Shown one piece after another: positions 1-8,222 of a DNA stretch of 64,000 nt (position 1 is the stretch's first letter; every line of letters begins with the position of its first letter). The notes below the pieces were generated by a model. It had not been told where the DNA came from. It searched no databases and worked only from the letters and a program-made list of their open reading frames with translations. A program made the translations under genes and the position numbers. The stretch comes from Arthrobacter sp. NicSoilB8 (GTDB lineage Bacteria; Actinomycetota; Actinomycetes; Actinomycetales; Micrococcaceae): NCBI RefSeq assembly GCF_019977355.1, contig NZ_AP024655.1, forward strand, positions 3,782,001 to 3,846,000, given 5' to 3'.

Positions 1-427
1 GCAGGTAGGCGTCCGCGGCGGCCTTCGCCTCGGCATAGGCGTAGAAGCCATGGTCCGCGGGGACACCGTGGTCGGGTCCCGCGCCGAAGTAGGACACCAT
101 GACATAGCGTCCGACGCCGGCCTCCGCCGCCGCGTCCATGGAGCGGATCGCGGCGTCCCGGTCCACGGCGTAGGTCCGCTCTGGGCTGCCGCCGCCTGCC
201 CCGGCGGACCACACCACGGCGTCGTGGTTCCGCAGGGCATCGGCGATCTCCGCCGTCGTCGAGTTCTCCACGTCCAGGAGCGAAGGCGTGGCGCCGGTGG
301 CGGCGACGTCGGCCGCGTGGTCCGGGTTGCGGATGAAGGACGTGACCTCCTGCCCGTCCGCCGCGAGGATCCTGGACAGTTCCAAAGCCACCTTGCCGTG
401 GCCGCCGATGATTGCGATGCGCGTCAT
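1..427 (-). CDS. NAD(P)-binding SDR/NmrA-like protein (3' end cut by window)
   Basis: Reading leftward from an ATG at 427, the protein opens with MTRIAIIGGHGKVALELS, a glycine-rich Rossmann loop (GGHGKVA) for NAD(P) binding. Further on come a D-rich second strand, VWSAGAGG, and a YAYAEAK segment that fits the tyrosine-lysine pair of atypical short-chain dehydrogenases. These features match the NAD(P)H-binding/NmrA-like family of sugar-epimerase-type oxidoreductases; the substrate cannot be told. Its ATG overlaps the TGA of the upstream YidC gene (ATGA overlap), so the two are probably co-transcribed and translationally coupled. The C-terminus runs off the window at base 1. Confidence 0.85.
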   Translation of the reverse strand, partial: MTRIAIIGGHGKVALELSRILAADGQEVTSFIRNPDHAADVAATGATPSLLDVENSTTAEIADALRNHDAVVWSAGAGGGSPERTYAVDRDAAIRSMDAAAEAGVGRYVMVSYFGAGPDHGVPADHGFYAYAEAKAAADAYL

Positions 428-1236
428 GGACCCATTCTGTCCCACCTGATGAAGAACTGCTGCCCCATGGTCCAGAGGTTGGTGGTGGTCCAGTAGATCA
501 GGACCCCGAGGGGGAAGACGATGCCGCCCACGCCGAAGACGACCGGCAGGCTGTAAAGAATGACCCTCTGCTGGGCCATGAGCGGACTCGCCAGGGCCTC
601 TTCGGACAAGGTCCTGGCCATGATCTGCTTCTGCGTGATGAACTGCGCGGCCGTCATGACCAGGATCATGACGATGGAGAGGATCCACACCGCCGCCACA
701 TTGCCATCGCCGCCGGCGGTGCTCCCGTGCAGCAGCGATGCCGAGAGCGGGGCACCGAAAATGGTGGATTCATCGAACTGCCTGACCTGCTCGGCGTTCA
801 TGGCACCGATGCCCTCATTCTGGCCTGCTGCGGTGCTGATGCCCGAGAGCACCTGGAACAGGGCGAAGAAGAACGGCATCTGGATCAGCAGGGGCAGGCA
901 GGCCGAGAACGGGTTGGTGCCGTGCTTCTTGTACAGCGCCATCTGCTCCTGCGCCATGGCCTGGCGGGACAGCGGATCGGTTTTGCCTTTGTACTTCTCC
1001 TGCAGATTCTTCAGGTCAGGCTGCAGGAGGCGCATCCGGTGCTGGGCCTTGACCTGCTTCACAAACACCGGGATCAGGGCGGCACGGATCACCAGCACGA
1101 GCCCGATGATGGACAGGGTCCAGGTCCAGCCGCTGGCGGCCGGCATGCCGAGGGCGCTGAGTCCGTCATGGAAGCCCGCCAGCACGGCCGAGACCAGCCA
1201 TCTGAACGGGGCCATGATCGATCCCAAGAAGTCCAC
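424..1236 (-). CDS. YidC/Oxa1-family membrane insertase, short paralogue
   Basis: About 270 residues with the YidC2/Oxa1 pattern: a hydrophobic N-terminal segment (LSIIGLVLVIRAALIPVF), a charged cytoplasmic loop with QPDLKNLQEKYKGK, then MALYKKHGTNPFSACLPLLI and several more membrane segments. Such proteins insert or fold membrane proteins alone or with SecYEG. I prefer the GTG at 1236, which has a GGGGAT ribosome site; the open frame extends to a TTG at 1248. The chain stops right after the last membrane segment (FFIRWDRMGP), without the long basic tail usual in the main YidC near oriC, so this is probably a second copy. The ATGA overlap with the oxidoreductase indicates an operon. Confidence 0.87.
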   Translation of the reverse strand: MDFLGSIMAPFRWLVSAVLAGFHDGLSALGMPAASGWTWTLSIIGLVLVIRAALIPVFVKQVKAQHRMRLLQPDLKNLQEKYKGKTDPLSRQAMAQEQMALYKKHGTNPFSACLPLLIQMPFFFALFQVLSGISTAAGQNEGIGAMNAEQVRQFDESTIFGAPLSASLLHGSTAGGDGNVAAVWILSIVMILVMTAAQFITQKQIMARTLSEEALASPLMAQQRVILYSLPVVFGVGGIVFPLGVLIYWTTTNLWTMGQQFFIRWDRMGP

Positions 1237-1349
1237 TGCTATCCCCAACCGTCAGGTGAGGCAAAGCTACGGCGAAACAGGCGGGTTGTCACGGCCCGCG
1301 TTGCAGGAGGGCACACAGCCGACCGGGAACCGAAAGACCCGGACCGCCC

Positions 1350-1568
1350 AGTGGTGGCAACAAGGACGTGGCCATTGCCGGAGGAGCGCAGACCGTCCGC
1401 CAATACCTTTCGGCGGGGCTGATCGACGAGCTGCGGCTCCACATCGCGCCCATCCTATTGGGAGCGGGCGAGCGGCTGCTGGACGGTGTCACGAACCTCA
1501 AGCTTGAACCGACGGAAGTCAGCGGCACCCGCCTCGTCACGCATGTGCGCTATCGGGTAATCCGCTGA
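1350..1568 (+). pseudogene. DHFR/RibD-C-like C-terminal fragment
   Basis: The frame reads GGNKDVAIAGGAQTVRQYLSAG, then LIDELRLHIAPILLGAGERLL, and ends VRYRVIR before TGA. This is the C-terminal third of the dihydrofolate-reductase/RibD-C family (GGxxTxxQxLxxGLxDELxLHxxPxLLGxGxxLF). Upstream of about 1350 the frame no longer matches the family and no credible start is present, so the N-terminal two thirds are missing. The YidC gene reads away on the other strand. I read it as an inactivated remnant. Confidence 0.7.
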
Positions 1569-1627
1569 AAAACTGACGGGGAAACCACGAGTCGGCGTTC
1601 GGCAGACCTCAATCCCCTGGGGACACA

Positions 1628-1662
1628 GAGACCCCCGGAATCTCAAGGATTCCGGGGGTCTC
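1628..1662. terminator. Rho-independent-type hairpin (bidirectional)
   Basis: A perfect 15-bp inverted repeat (GAGACCCCCGGAATC and its complement) with a 5-nt loop. It lies between the end of the DHFR-like relic and the end of the leftward surface-protein gene, where a shared convergent terminator is expected. The same hairpin core recurs at 4883-4917 and in related form at 54767-54801. Confidence 0.75.
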
Positions 1663-1703
1663 GGTTCATCGGTAGGAGGTATCCGCAGCGTCAGCGGCCA
1701 GAG

Positions 1704-3560
1704 TCACCCCGCGATGCGCGCCCCGCTGGTCCGGGAGACGGTCGTGTAGCCGAACCTGGAGCCCGTGACGCGGACGGTGATCTTGGCGCCCTTGTCGGCC
1801 GACCGGACCTTGTAGGTCGAATACCAGGCTCCGGAGATCGGGACGCCGTTGCGCAGCCAGCGGTACTTGAAGGCAGTGCCCCAGGTCCAGGTGCCCCGCT
1901 TCACGGTCAGGACATTCCCGGCCTTGACGGTGCCGGCAATCGTCGGCGTGGCCGAAACCAGGGGCAGGCCCGCCACTCTCGCCGAAGCATTGAGCGTCTG
2001 GTACATGCCGCCCGACATAATCGGGGACACGCTGACCGAGAGCTTCCTGCCGGCGTCGGCCCTCGCCAGGACGTAGCTCCAGCCGTAGGCTCCGGCGATC
2101 GGGACGCCGTCGCGCCGCCACAGTAGGTCCGATTCGATCCGGTCGTACCAGGGGTCGGGAGTCAAGGTCACCTTCGACCCGACGGTCAGGGTCCCGCTAA
2201 TGGCCCGCGTCGACACACGCGCAGTCACGGGCTTGGGTGCGGTGACTTCTACCCAGGCTGTGGTGTAACCAGGGGCTGAGGCGGTCACGAGAACGGAGAG
2301 GGTCCTGCCAATTTGGGGCTGGTCCGGGGTGAAAGCCGCTCCGCTGACCGGTTTCTCCCGGCCTGGGATCAACCAGTCAAAGGTGACGTTCAGTGTATCG
2401 GCCGGTACGGACCAGGTGCCGGCCGACACTTTCATCACAGAGCCGGTCACGGCGGTCCCGGTCACGACCGGCTTGGTGACGTTCGTCAGTTGCTTCAGCT
2501 CCACCCCCGCGGCCGCCGGCACAACTACCCGGTTGGAGTAGGGATGGGTGCCGTCGAATCCAAGTTCGTCGGTTCTCAGGACCAGGGTGTGACCCTGGTC
2601 CTGGGCCGTGATCTTGTAGGTCAGCGCGGTGGCTCCGGCAATCGCGACGCCGTCGCGCAGCCATCTGAAGTGATGTTCGAACGGTTTGAAAGACCAGGGA
2701 ACATCATCGGTGCCGGTGAGGACGTCCCCCAGGCCGGTGCCGCCGGTGACGACGGTGGCGGGAGTGGGGTTGTAGTTAGAGACGTTTTCCGCTTTGGAGG
2801 TCCCGGTGGCCGGATTGAACCCTGGAGCGTGGCCGGTGACACGGACGCTGAGCAGCCCCGTCGGACCCCATCCCGTCGCGTCGAACATGCGCGCGGTGGC
2901 ACCCGGGATCGGCTTCCCGTCGCGGAGCCACTGGTACTGGCGGTGGACGTCCGGAGCGCCCTTAAAAATTCCCCCGCCGTACACGAGCACGCCGGGCATA
3001 TCCGGGTTGTCGCTCGGTGTACCGAAATAAACGTTCTCCGCAACGAGAGACGGGACGGCGGCGCCGGCATTCGTGACAGGGGTGGTTTTAGCGGACTGCA
3101 GGGTCGTCCTTGCATAGCCCGGGGCTGTTGCCGTGGTGTCGACCCGGATGCCCTTGTCGAGGTCCGCCGTGGTGAGCAGGTAGGTGGGGCCGGTGGCGCC
3201 CGGGACGGGCACATCGTCGCGCAGCCACTGGTGCGTGAGCATCGCGTCCGTGGGGTCCCAGCTCCCGTCAACCACGGTCAGGGTACTGCCGATCTGGAGG
3301 GCACCGCCGATGCCGGGGGTTCCGTCTTTGCCGGGCACCACGGCGCCGCTGACCGTAACCGGGTAGCGATGCCCGTCCGGCGCCGTGCAGAATCTGACGA
3401 AGTCGGCCACCGGGCCGCAGGGATCGGCCGGTGCCGGCGGAATGGCATGCATGAGTTCATCGGCCTGGGCCGGACCGGCGGGGCCGGCAAGCGACAGCGC
3501 GGCAAGCGAGAGCGCGGTAAGTGCCCCGGCGATGCCGAGGCGGATGGCCCTGTTCTTCAA
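1704..3560 (-). CDS. Secreted/cell-surface repeat protein (WLRxGxxI repeats)
   Basis: About 618 residues. The chosen start is TTG at 3560, preceded by a strong GGGGGAA ribosome site at 5-nt spacing; it gives a basic N-terminus (LKNRAIRLG), a hydrophobic core and an AQA cleavage region, i.e. a Sec signal peptide. The mature part holds about six beta-rich repeats of some 90 residues, each with GSTLTV, HQWLRDDVPVPGATGPTY and an SVRVTG-like strand. These repeats are common in actinobacterial surface and adhesin-like proteins. No sortase motif or membrane anchor is seen at the C-terminus (ends SGARIAG), so it is probably secreted or held non-covalently. Its ligand is unknown. Confidence 0.85.
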   Translation of the reverse strand: MKNRAIRLGIAGALTALSLAALSLAGPAGPAQADELMHAIPPAPADPCGPVADFVRFCTAPDGHRYPVTVSGAVVPGKDGTPGIGGALQIGSTLTVVDGSWDPTDAMLTHQWLRDDVPVPGATGPTYLLTTADLDKGIRVDTTATAPGYARTTLQSAKTTPVTNAGAAVPSLVAENVYFGTPSDNPDMPGVLVYGGGIFKGAPDVHRQYQWLRDGKPIPGATARMFDATGWGPTGLLSVRVTGHAPGFNPATGTSKAENVSNYNPTPATVVTGGTGLGDVLTGTDDVPWSFKPFEHHFRWLRDGVAIAGATALTYKITAQDQGHTLVLRTDELGFDGTHPYSNRVVVPAAAGVELKQLTNVTKPVVTGTAVTGSVMKVSAGTWSVPADTLNVTFDWLIPGREKPVSGAAFTPDQPQIGRTLSVLVTASAPGYTTAWVEVTAPKPVTARVSTRAISGTLTVGSKVTLTPDPWYDRIESDLLWRRDGVPIAGAYGWSYVLARADAGRKLSVSVSPIMSGGMYQTLNASARVAGLPLVSATPTIAGTVKAGNVLTVKRGTWTWGTAFKYRWLRNGVPISGAWYSTYKVRSADKGAKITVRVTGSRFGYTTVSRTSGARIAG

Positions 3561-3670
3561 TTGTTCCCCCAAGTCTTTGAGCCGGTTCCCCGGCTCCCCC
3601 GTCGCCGAGCATAGTGCCAGACACCGCCGTAGGCAATGTTTGCGCAGGTCAGGGCGCAGGCATCTCGGGA

Positions 3671-4618
3671 TTACCAGAGCAGGTCGAGGTTGTGCACGTC
3701 GATTCCACGCCTGCCGGCCAGCCATGTCTTTATCACGTCGACGAGGTCGGATTCGTGGCCGGCGAGTCCAAGTCGTTGCGCATCATCCGACGTTGTGGGC
3801 ATGTGGTCGTGTCCATCCTGGGGTGCACCGTGCGAGCATTTCGAGCACATCAACCGGATCCCGGACCAATCGTCGAGTCCGAGCCCCCGCTGTCCAAGGA
3901 GGGCCGCCAGTGCCTGGACATCGTCGCCGGTCGCACCGACTATCTGTGCCTGCCATGTCGGCAGGCCGGATTCTTTGAGACGTCCCAGCTCGTCGAAGAC
4001 CGACACCTCCTGTCCGTCGAGTCGTCGGGTCCCTTTGGGTTCGCCGTCGTGCAGGACAGTATCCCGGAACCGATGGCCGGACTCCGGCATGGGAACGCTT
4101 GCAATGACTGCATGGGCCGGGCTCCGGCGCCAGCACCAGACCACTTCAGTGTTCCCGGCCCCAAATAGCACTTGGTGAGGAAGGCTGGGCCGGTCGGGAT
4201 TCAGCCGAACGGGAGCCATGCCGCAGTCGACGTCGATGGGCCCGGAGTCGGCCCGAAATTGGTCCAGTCCGTACGCGACCCACGCGTGCCTGGCGGTGGC
4301 CCAGTCACCGAGTGCTGTGGATGCGATGCCCAGGTTCCAGGCGGCAGGATTGGCTCCGTTGAACTCTTCAGCATCCTTCGGAGTGAAGAGTTTCAGCGCC
4401 CGCGTGTTGCGGTTCAGGCTTTCCGGCCAGTTGCCAAGGGCTTTGGACAGCAGACCGGCTTGAAACCAGCTGTAATAGGACTCCGGAGTCAGCTCCAGCA
4501 GCTCGGAGGCCAGCACTGCCGCGAGGCCGGCGTCCCCGGCCTCATCCGCAGCCTTCCAGTCTGACCACACATCGTGAGGTGTCCGCTTCTTCCCAAACCC
4601 CGCCCAAGTTCGTCCCAT
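3671..4618 (-). CDS. TPR-like protein of unknown function
   Basis: About 315 residues from ATG at 4618 (MGRTWAGFGKKRTPHDVW); the frame is open further upstream but looks non-coding there. The N-terminal half is helical and TPR-like (YYSWFQAGLLSKALGNWPES, then a second similar unit PAAWNLGIASTALGDWATA). The C-terminal half has GNTEVVWCWRRSPAHAVIASVP and a possible metal site, CSKCSHG followed by DGHDH. I do not recognise a named family. No signal peptide is present, so it should be cytosolic. It is the last chromosomal gene left of the integrated element. Confidence 0.7.
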   Translation of the reverse strand: MGRTWAGFGKKRTPHDVWSDWKAADEAGDAGLAAVLASELLELTPESYYSWFQAGLLSKALGNWPESLNRNTRALKLFTPKDAEEFNGANPAAWNLGIASTALGDWATARHAWVAYGLDQFRADSGPIDVDCGMAPVRLNPDRPSLPHQVLFGAGNTEVVWCWRRSPAHAVIASVPMPESGHRFRDTVLHDGEPKGTRRLDGQEVSVFDELGRLKESGLPTWQAQIVGATGDDVQALAALLGQRGLGLDDWSGIRLMCSKCSHGAPQDGHDHMPTTSDDAQRLGLAGHESDLVDVIKTWLAGRRGIDVHNLDLLW

Positions 4619-4882
4619 GATCCGAACAGTATGCAACGCGCGCGGCTCTGCCCGAACGCAACGCAGCACGAAACCACACGACCGGCGTATCAGGGCATTC
4701 CCATGGCTCCCTGGGAGTCCTGGGAGTCTTGGGAGTCCTGGGGGCTTGGAAGTATCAACATGCCGCCACGGAAGCACAAATATGGCTTGCGAGAGCCTCC
4801 AGATGCCCGATGCTGCCCAGCACAGAATTTCCTGGGAACAGCCGGGGCATATCCCCCTGCCCCAAGACACGGATTAACCAGA

Positions 4883-4917
4883 AAGACCCCCGGAATCTCA
4901 AGGATTCCGGGGGTCTT
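4883..4917. terminator. Hairpin terminator next to the left attachment site
   Basis: AAGACCCCCGGAATC with a perfect 15-nt complement and a 5-nt loop. It lies 5 bp from the orphan tRNA-Met 3' end at 4923 and was probably the native terminator of tRNA-Met before the element integrated. Confidence 0.75.
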
Positions 4918-4922
4918 ATCTG

Positions 4923-4971
4923 GTAGCGGTGGGGAGGCTCGATCTCCCGACCTCACGATTATGAGTCGTGC
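4923..4971 (-). repeat. attL: Left attachment site: displaced 3' end of tRNA-Met(CAT)
   Basis: These 49 bp are identical to 54806-54854, the 3' part of the intact tRNA-Met gene from the anticodon stem to the 3' end. To the right of 4971 the sequence diverges into element DNA, so no 5' half, D-arm or acceptor partner is present: it is a tRNA fragment and not a gene. The integrase stop codon is 94 bp away. Together with the right copy this defines the integration boundaries. Confidence 0.9.
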
Positions 4972-5065
4972 TGTAAAACGTTATCCCTGAAGGCTTTATG
5001 GCATGGCATGCAGCCATTTGGCAGCCATGTGGTTTACGGCGACTGACTACCGACCACCCGTTCAA

Positions 5066-6207
5066 CTAGGGCAAGGCTCGATTCAGCAGGCCGTCCACGG
5101 CCCTGGCGGACGCCTGCGCGTCGTCCGCCAGTAGCTGGGCATACACGTCCAGTGTGGTCACAGCGGAGCTGTGACCGGCGATCTGCTGGACGGTCTTGAT
5201 GTTGGAGCGCTCGCTAACCCACAGTGTGACTGCCGTTCTCCGCAGGTCGTGGAACACGATCGAAGGAAAGGCGGGGTCCGTTTCCTGGCACCGCGCGATG
5301 GCGGGGTGCAGTGTTCGGCGCGCGAAGTTGGATGACCTTAACGCGCCGCCGGGCGGCGATGTGAACACGAGGTTTTCCGGCCGCATTCCGTCGACGTGGA
5401 TCTTCAGCAACTCGGCCACCGATGCCGGGATGGGAATCCCCCGGGGCTTGCGGCCCTTTGTGGTTCCCCTGAGTTGCAGGTGCCCGTCCACGGAAACCAA
5501 GGCTGTCCGAGCAATAACCTGGGGCGCGGCACCGAACGTCAGCGCGTCAACTTTGAGACCGGCAATCTCGGACCACCGCAGGCCGGTCGTGCCGGCGAAC
5601 AAGATCAGCAGCCCGTATGCGTCGTGGGGGGTCCTCCAGTACCGCCCTCCGGTTGCTGCCTGAGCGGCCAGGGCTTTCAGCTGCGAAACCGTCAGCGCGG
5701 CAGGCTCCCGGATCGGTTCCGGCTTTGGCACGTTATTGATTGTTGCGTTGCGGGCGGGATTGGCAGGCAGGTATCCACTGCCCACGGCGTATTCGAGCAT
5801 CCGCCCGAGCTGGCGGTATGAACGCTGGCGGGCATCGTCCGTGGCGAACGTTTTCAGCCACTCATTGATGACCGTAAGCGTGATGGTGGCAAGGGCCCGT
5901 GCTCCAGGTGGGGCTTCATGTGTGTTTCATAAATCCGCTTATACCCTGCCACTGTGACTGGCGATGCGGGTCGCATGCCCCTCGCCCCGACCTTTTCAAT
6001 ACGGGCTATCCATTCTTCGTGGAGGTCGTGAAAGCGCATCCTGCCGCCCTTTCGGGTGTCCACGAGGGTGCCGCCAGCCTTCGCGGTGTTGATCTGCAGC
6101 TCGTGCGCCTGCGCTTCCCCCTTCGTCCTAAAGCGCTTGTATCTCCGCTTGCCGTCGACACGGTAGTCGTGCTGGTACTTCCCGTTCGCAAGCTTGTTGA
6201 TTGCCAT
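5066..6207 (-). pseudogene. int: Tyrosine-type site-specific integrase, frameshifted
   Basis: The N-terminal part (ATG at 6207, MAINKLANGKYQHDYRVDGK) has an Arm-type DNA-binding and SAM-like core-binding region. The C-terminal part holds the catalytic residues: Arg in TTGLRWSEIAGL, HDLRR, GHSS, and the nucleophile Tyr in LDVYAQLL. The two halves lie in different frames; continuity is lost near 5890-5900, around GGGCCCTTGCC, where a one-base change would restore it. Without that correction the protein lacks its catalytic domain. The gene ends 94 bp from the attachment site, as expected for the integrase that inserted this element. A sequencing error at the shift is possible. Confidence 0.85.
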
Positions 6208-6464
6208 GCCGCAAGAGTGGCCAGAAAGTCGCGCATTCTCGAGCTCCAAAAATGACTTTTTCTCAACACAATATTCATATCGGGCCTTCTCCAAGGCCCT
6301 CCGCAGGTCCCGGAGCCACCGAGTATCTGTTCAATTCCCGCCGCGGGGAGCCGCTCCCCCTTCCCTGATTCCGTCATGTACCGCAATGACGCCTGCCCTA
6401 TTCGCATTCAACGTGCACGTCGCCGGTCGGCCTTCAGCCGACAGCCAAACCGTCTGGAGATTCC

Positions 6465-6692
6465 TTGTCCGTCACCCCCGTTCATGACAACGCCAGTGTC
6501 GAAAAGGCACAGCAGCTTAGCCAGTCCCTGTACATGACCCGTCGCACCACTGCGAAATTCATGGGCGTGAGCGAGAAGTTTCTTGCCACCCACCTGACCG
6601 ACGGCCCCAAGCGTCTGCGGGTGGGGTCGAAGATTGTCTACCGCTTGTCAGACGTGGAGCACTGGATGCGCCAGCAGGAAATCACGCGGTAA
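6465..6692 (+). CDS. HTH excisionase-like DNA-binding protein
   Basis: A 75-residue protein from TTG at 6465, with a CTGGAGA ribosome site 5 nt upstream. The sequence LYMTRRTTAKFMGVSEKFL, then RVGSKIVYRLSDVEHWMRQQ, is the winged-helix MerR/excisionase arrangement in which a recognition helix is followed by a GxxxxYxxxDVxxWM hairpin. In integrative elements such proteins direct excision or regulate the integrase. It is transcribed away from int across a 257-bp divergent region that probably holds both promoters. The exact role is inferred. Confidence 0.75.
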   Translation: MSVTPVHDNASVEKAQQLSQSLYMTRRTTAKFMGVSEKFLATHLTDGPKRLRVGSKIVYRLSDVEHWMRQQEITR

Positions 6693-6970
6693 GCAAGCGG
6701 ACGGGGCGGCCTGCCCGGAGGCCGTGGCACGCCTCCGGGCAGGGCCGGCGGCGGTCCCCCGGAACGCACCGAGAAGGCCGATACCGCCCCCTCGCGCCGC
6801 TTACCCGAGAGTGCAACCGGCTTCCAGCTGCCCGCCCAAGGCCGGAACTCTCTCTCTTGCACCAACGGCGGATGGTCCGTCCATCCTCTCGAAATCACCA
6901 CACGTCTTCCTCGACCGGGCCCTGCCCGCCTGCGTCAAACCTTTCGAGCCACTATCTACTGGAGGTACCT

Positions 6971-7360
6971 ATGTCCCCTCTGACCGAACCGCCGTTTGCG
7001 GCAGGCCCTGCGCAGACAACCGAGTCACCGACTGCCGATGATCTCGGCGGCAACAACTCCGCGTTCGCGGCGGTGAACCCCTTCCTGGACCGCTGGCTCG
7101 AAGTTGTCGGCGGCGACAGCCAACTGTCGCCTGAGGCCTTCATGGTGGCAACCGTCCTGGCCCGGTCCGTCACCCTCGGCCGCGTGGCCTTCACCAACTG
7201 GCAGCGGGTGAATGTCTCGCTCGGCCGCCAGAGGACTGACTTCGGGGTGTTCGAAAGCATCCGTGAACTCCAGACGGCTGGCTACCTGGGCCGTTTCCAG
7301 GGCACCCGCTACAACAAGTCCCGCGGGTGGTCACTGTTTCTGCCGGAGCAGGAACTGTGA
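6971..7360 (+). CDS. Small element-encoded protein, possible replication/HTH protein
   Basis: 129 residues from ATG at 6971, behind a textbook GGAGG site. The first 35 residues are disordered and rich in P, T and A. The rest is a compact helical domain (NPFLDRWLEVVGGDSQLSPE, MVATVLARSVTLGRVAFTNW, FGVFESIRELQTAGYL) that looks like a winged helix ending in a beta strand (RGWSLFLPE). Its stop overlaps the GTG start of the next gene (GTGA), so the pair is translationally coupled. Similar pairs of small HTH proteins occur in replication or control modules of actinobacterial integrative elements, but I cannot name a family. Confidence 0.65.
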   Translation: MSPLTEPPFAAGPAQTTESPTADDLGGNNSAFAAVNPFLDRWLEVVGGDSQLSPEAFMVATVLARSVTLGRVAFTNWQRVNVSLGRQRTDFGVFESIRELQTAGYLGRFQGTRYNKSRGWSLFLPEQEL

Positions 7361-7761
7361 CGACGGTTCCGAGCATGTCGTCGCGCCCGTTGCAGTACTC
7401 GAAGGCGATTCGGGAGTCCGATCTGCCGACCGGGGTCAGGGCTGTCTGCTGGGCGTTGGCCACCTACGCCAACAACAACACCGGTATTGCCTATCTGACG
7501 GTTGCAACGCTCGCAAAGGCCACGGGGTTCTCCGAGGCCACCGTTTCAACGCACACAGGGGTCGCCGAGGCAGAGGGCTACCTGCGCAAAGACCGACAAT
7601 ACAACAGGTCAATCATCTACACCATCACGGTTCCCATCGTCGAAGAACCGGCGAACTCGCAGATCGCCGGCACGGTGACGGAAATGCCGATATGGGACTG
7701 GGTTGAGCAGGAACGGGCGAAGCGGGCGACCCTCACAAACGGCCCTGACATCACCCCGTAG
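7357..7761 (+). CDS. Winged-helix (HTH) protein, element control or replication
   Basis: 134 residues from GTG at 7357, overlapping the previous stop; an in-frame ATG at 7375 is the alternative. The sequence LQYSKAIRESDLPTGVRAVC, then ALATYANNNTGIAYLTVATL and AKATGFSEATVSTHTGVAEA, is a clear helix-turn-helix module. The following EGYLRKDRQYNRSIIYTITV is its wing. This organisation is typical of phage and element replisome-organiser or helix_turn_helix_36-like proteins. The array of CTACC repeats starts 128 bp downstream and is an obvious candidate binding site for this protein or its partner. Confidence 0.75.
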   Translation: MTTVPSMSSRPLQYSKAIRESDLPTGVRAVCWALATYANNNTGIAYLTVATLAKATGFSEATVSTHTGVAEAEGYLRKDRQYNRSIIYTITVPIVEEPANSQIAGTVTEMPIWDWVEQERAKRATLTNGPDITP

Positions 7762-7888
7762 GACCGCATCAAGTAGCCCGAGACATCCACCCCGGTGGCT
7801 GCCAAAAGCTCCCGGGGTACCCCGGGACAGTCGCTCTACTCCTGCCCCGGGATTTCGTTCCCCGGACCCCGGAAATTCCGCTGCCTAA

Positions 7889-7972
7889 CTACCTCACCTT
7901 TCTACCTTGGGTAGAACTACCTAAAAAGTTCTACCCAATTGGAACTACCTCAATTGATCTACCTCACGGCTT
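7889..7972. repeat. Iteron-like array, six CTACC-type units at about 14-bp pitch
   Basis: CTACC begins at 7889, 7902, 7917, 7931, 7945 and 7959, spacings of 13, 15, 14, 14 and 14 bp. A further CTACCTCA lies at 8042. Units read CTACCTCA, CTACCTTG, CTACCTAA, CTACCCAA, CTACCTCA, CTACCTCA, and the stretch is more A/T-rich than its surroundings. A directly repeated short site at constant pitch behind two HTH genes suggests a replication-initiator or regulator binding array. Confidence 0.7.
7907..7938. promoter_or_regulatory. Inverted repeat inside the iteron array
   Basis: TTGGGTAGAAC and GTTCTACCCAA are perfect 11-bp inverted arms around a 10-nt centre ending in AAAAA. It could be an operator or cruciform in the presumed origin. 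It is not followed by a T-run, so a simple terminator is less likely. Confidence 0.6.
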
Positions 7973-8108
7973 CGACGCCCCTGACGGGCGGCGAAGTCCA
8001 TTACCGGCAAAGGCGGGGTCTGCAGACCTCGTTGCGGTGGTCTACCTCAGTAGACCTGCACCTCTCCCGGGACTACGTTCGACGCCCCACAGTGGCGGAG
8101 ACCGGTGA

Positions 8109-8222
8109 CCTTGCCTTAGGGCAAGGCCTCTCCTTCCCGAAGATAGGCCGGGACCAGACCCCACCGTCCCGGGCCAACTGCTGCCTGGTCAAGGAGAGCG
8201 ATGACCTTGCCGTGGGGCAAGG
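8109..8222. repeat. Pair of near-identical GACCTTGCC hairpins, 96 bp apart
   Basis: CCTTGCC/GGCAAGG stem-loops with 4-nt loops occur at 8109-8126 and 8205-8222, each in the wider context TGACCTTGCC-N4-GGCAAGGCC. A 129-codon open frame runs across this region, but its translation looks non-coding. Repeated compact hairpins beside an iteron array would fit a replication or transfer origin; this is inference only. Confidence 0.55.

Noticed and set aside
2313..3614. 433-codon + strand frame opposite the surface protein
   Set aside because: It is the antisense shadow of the repeat protein; repetition and arginine/glycine richness follow from that gene's codons.
4702..4752. Short tandem TGGGAGTCCT-like units
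   Set aside because: Three imperfect 10-bp units in a spacer; this looks like slippage, with no adjacent gene start or known site.
4923..4971. A second functional tRNA-Met gene at the left end
   Set aside because: Only the 3' half of the tRNA is present; D-arm and 5' acceptor strand are missing, so it cannot fold as a tRNA.
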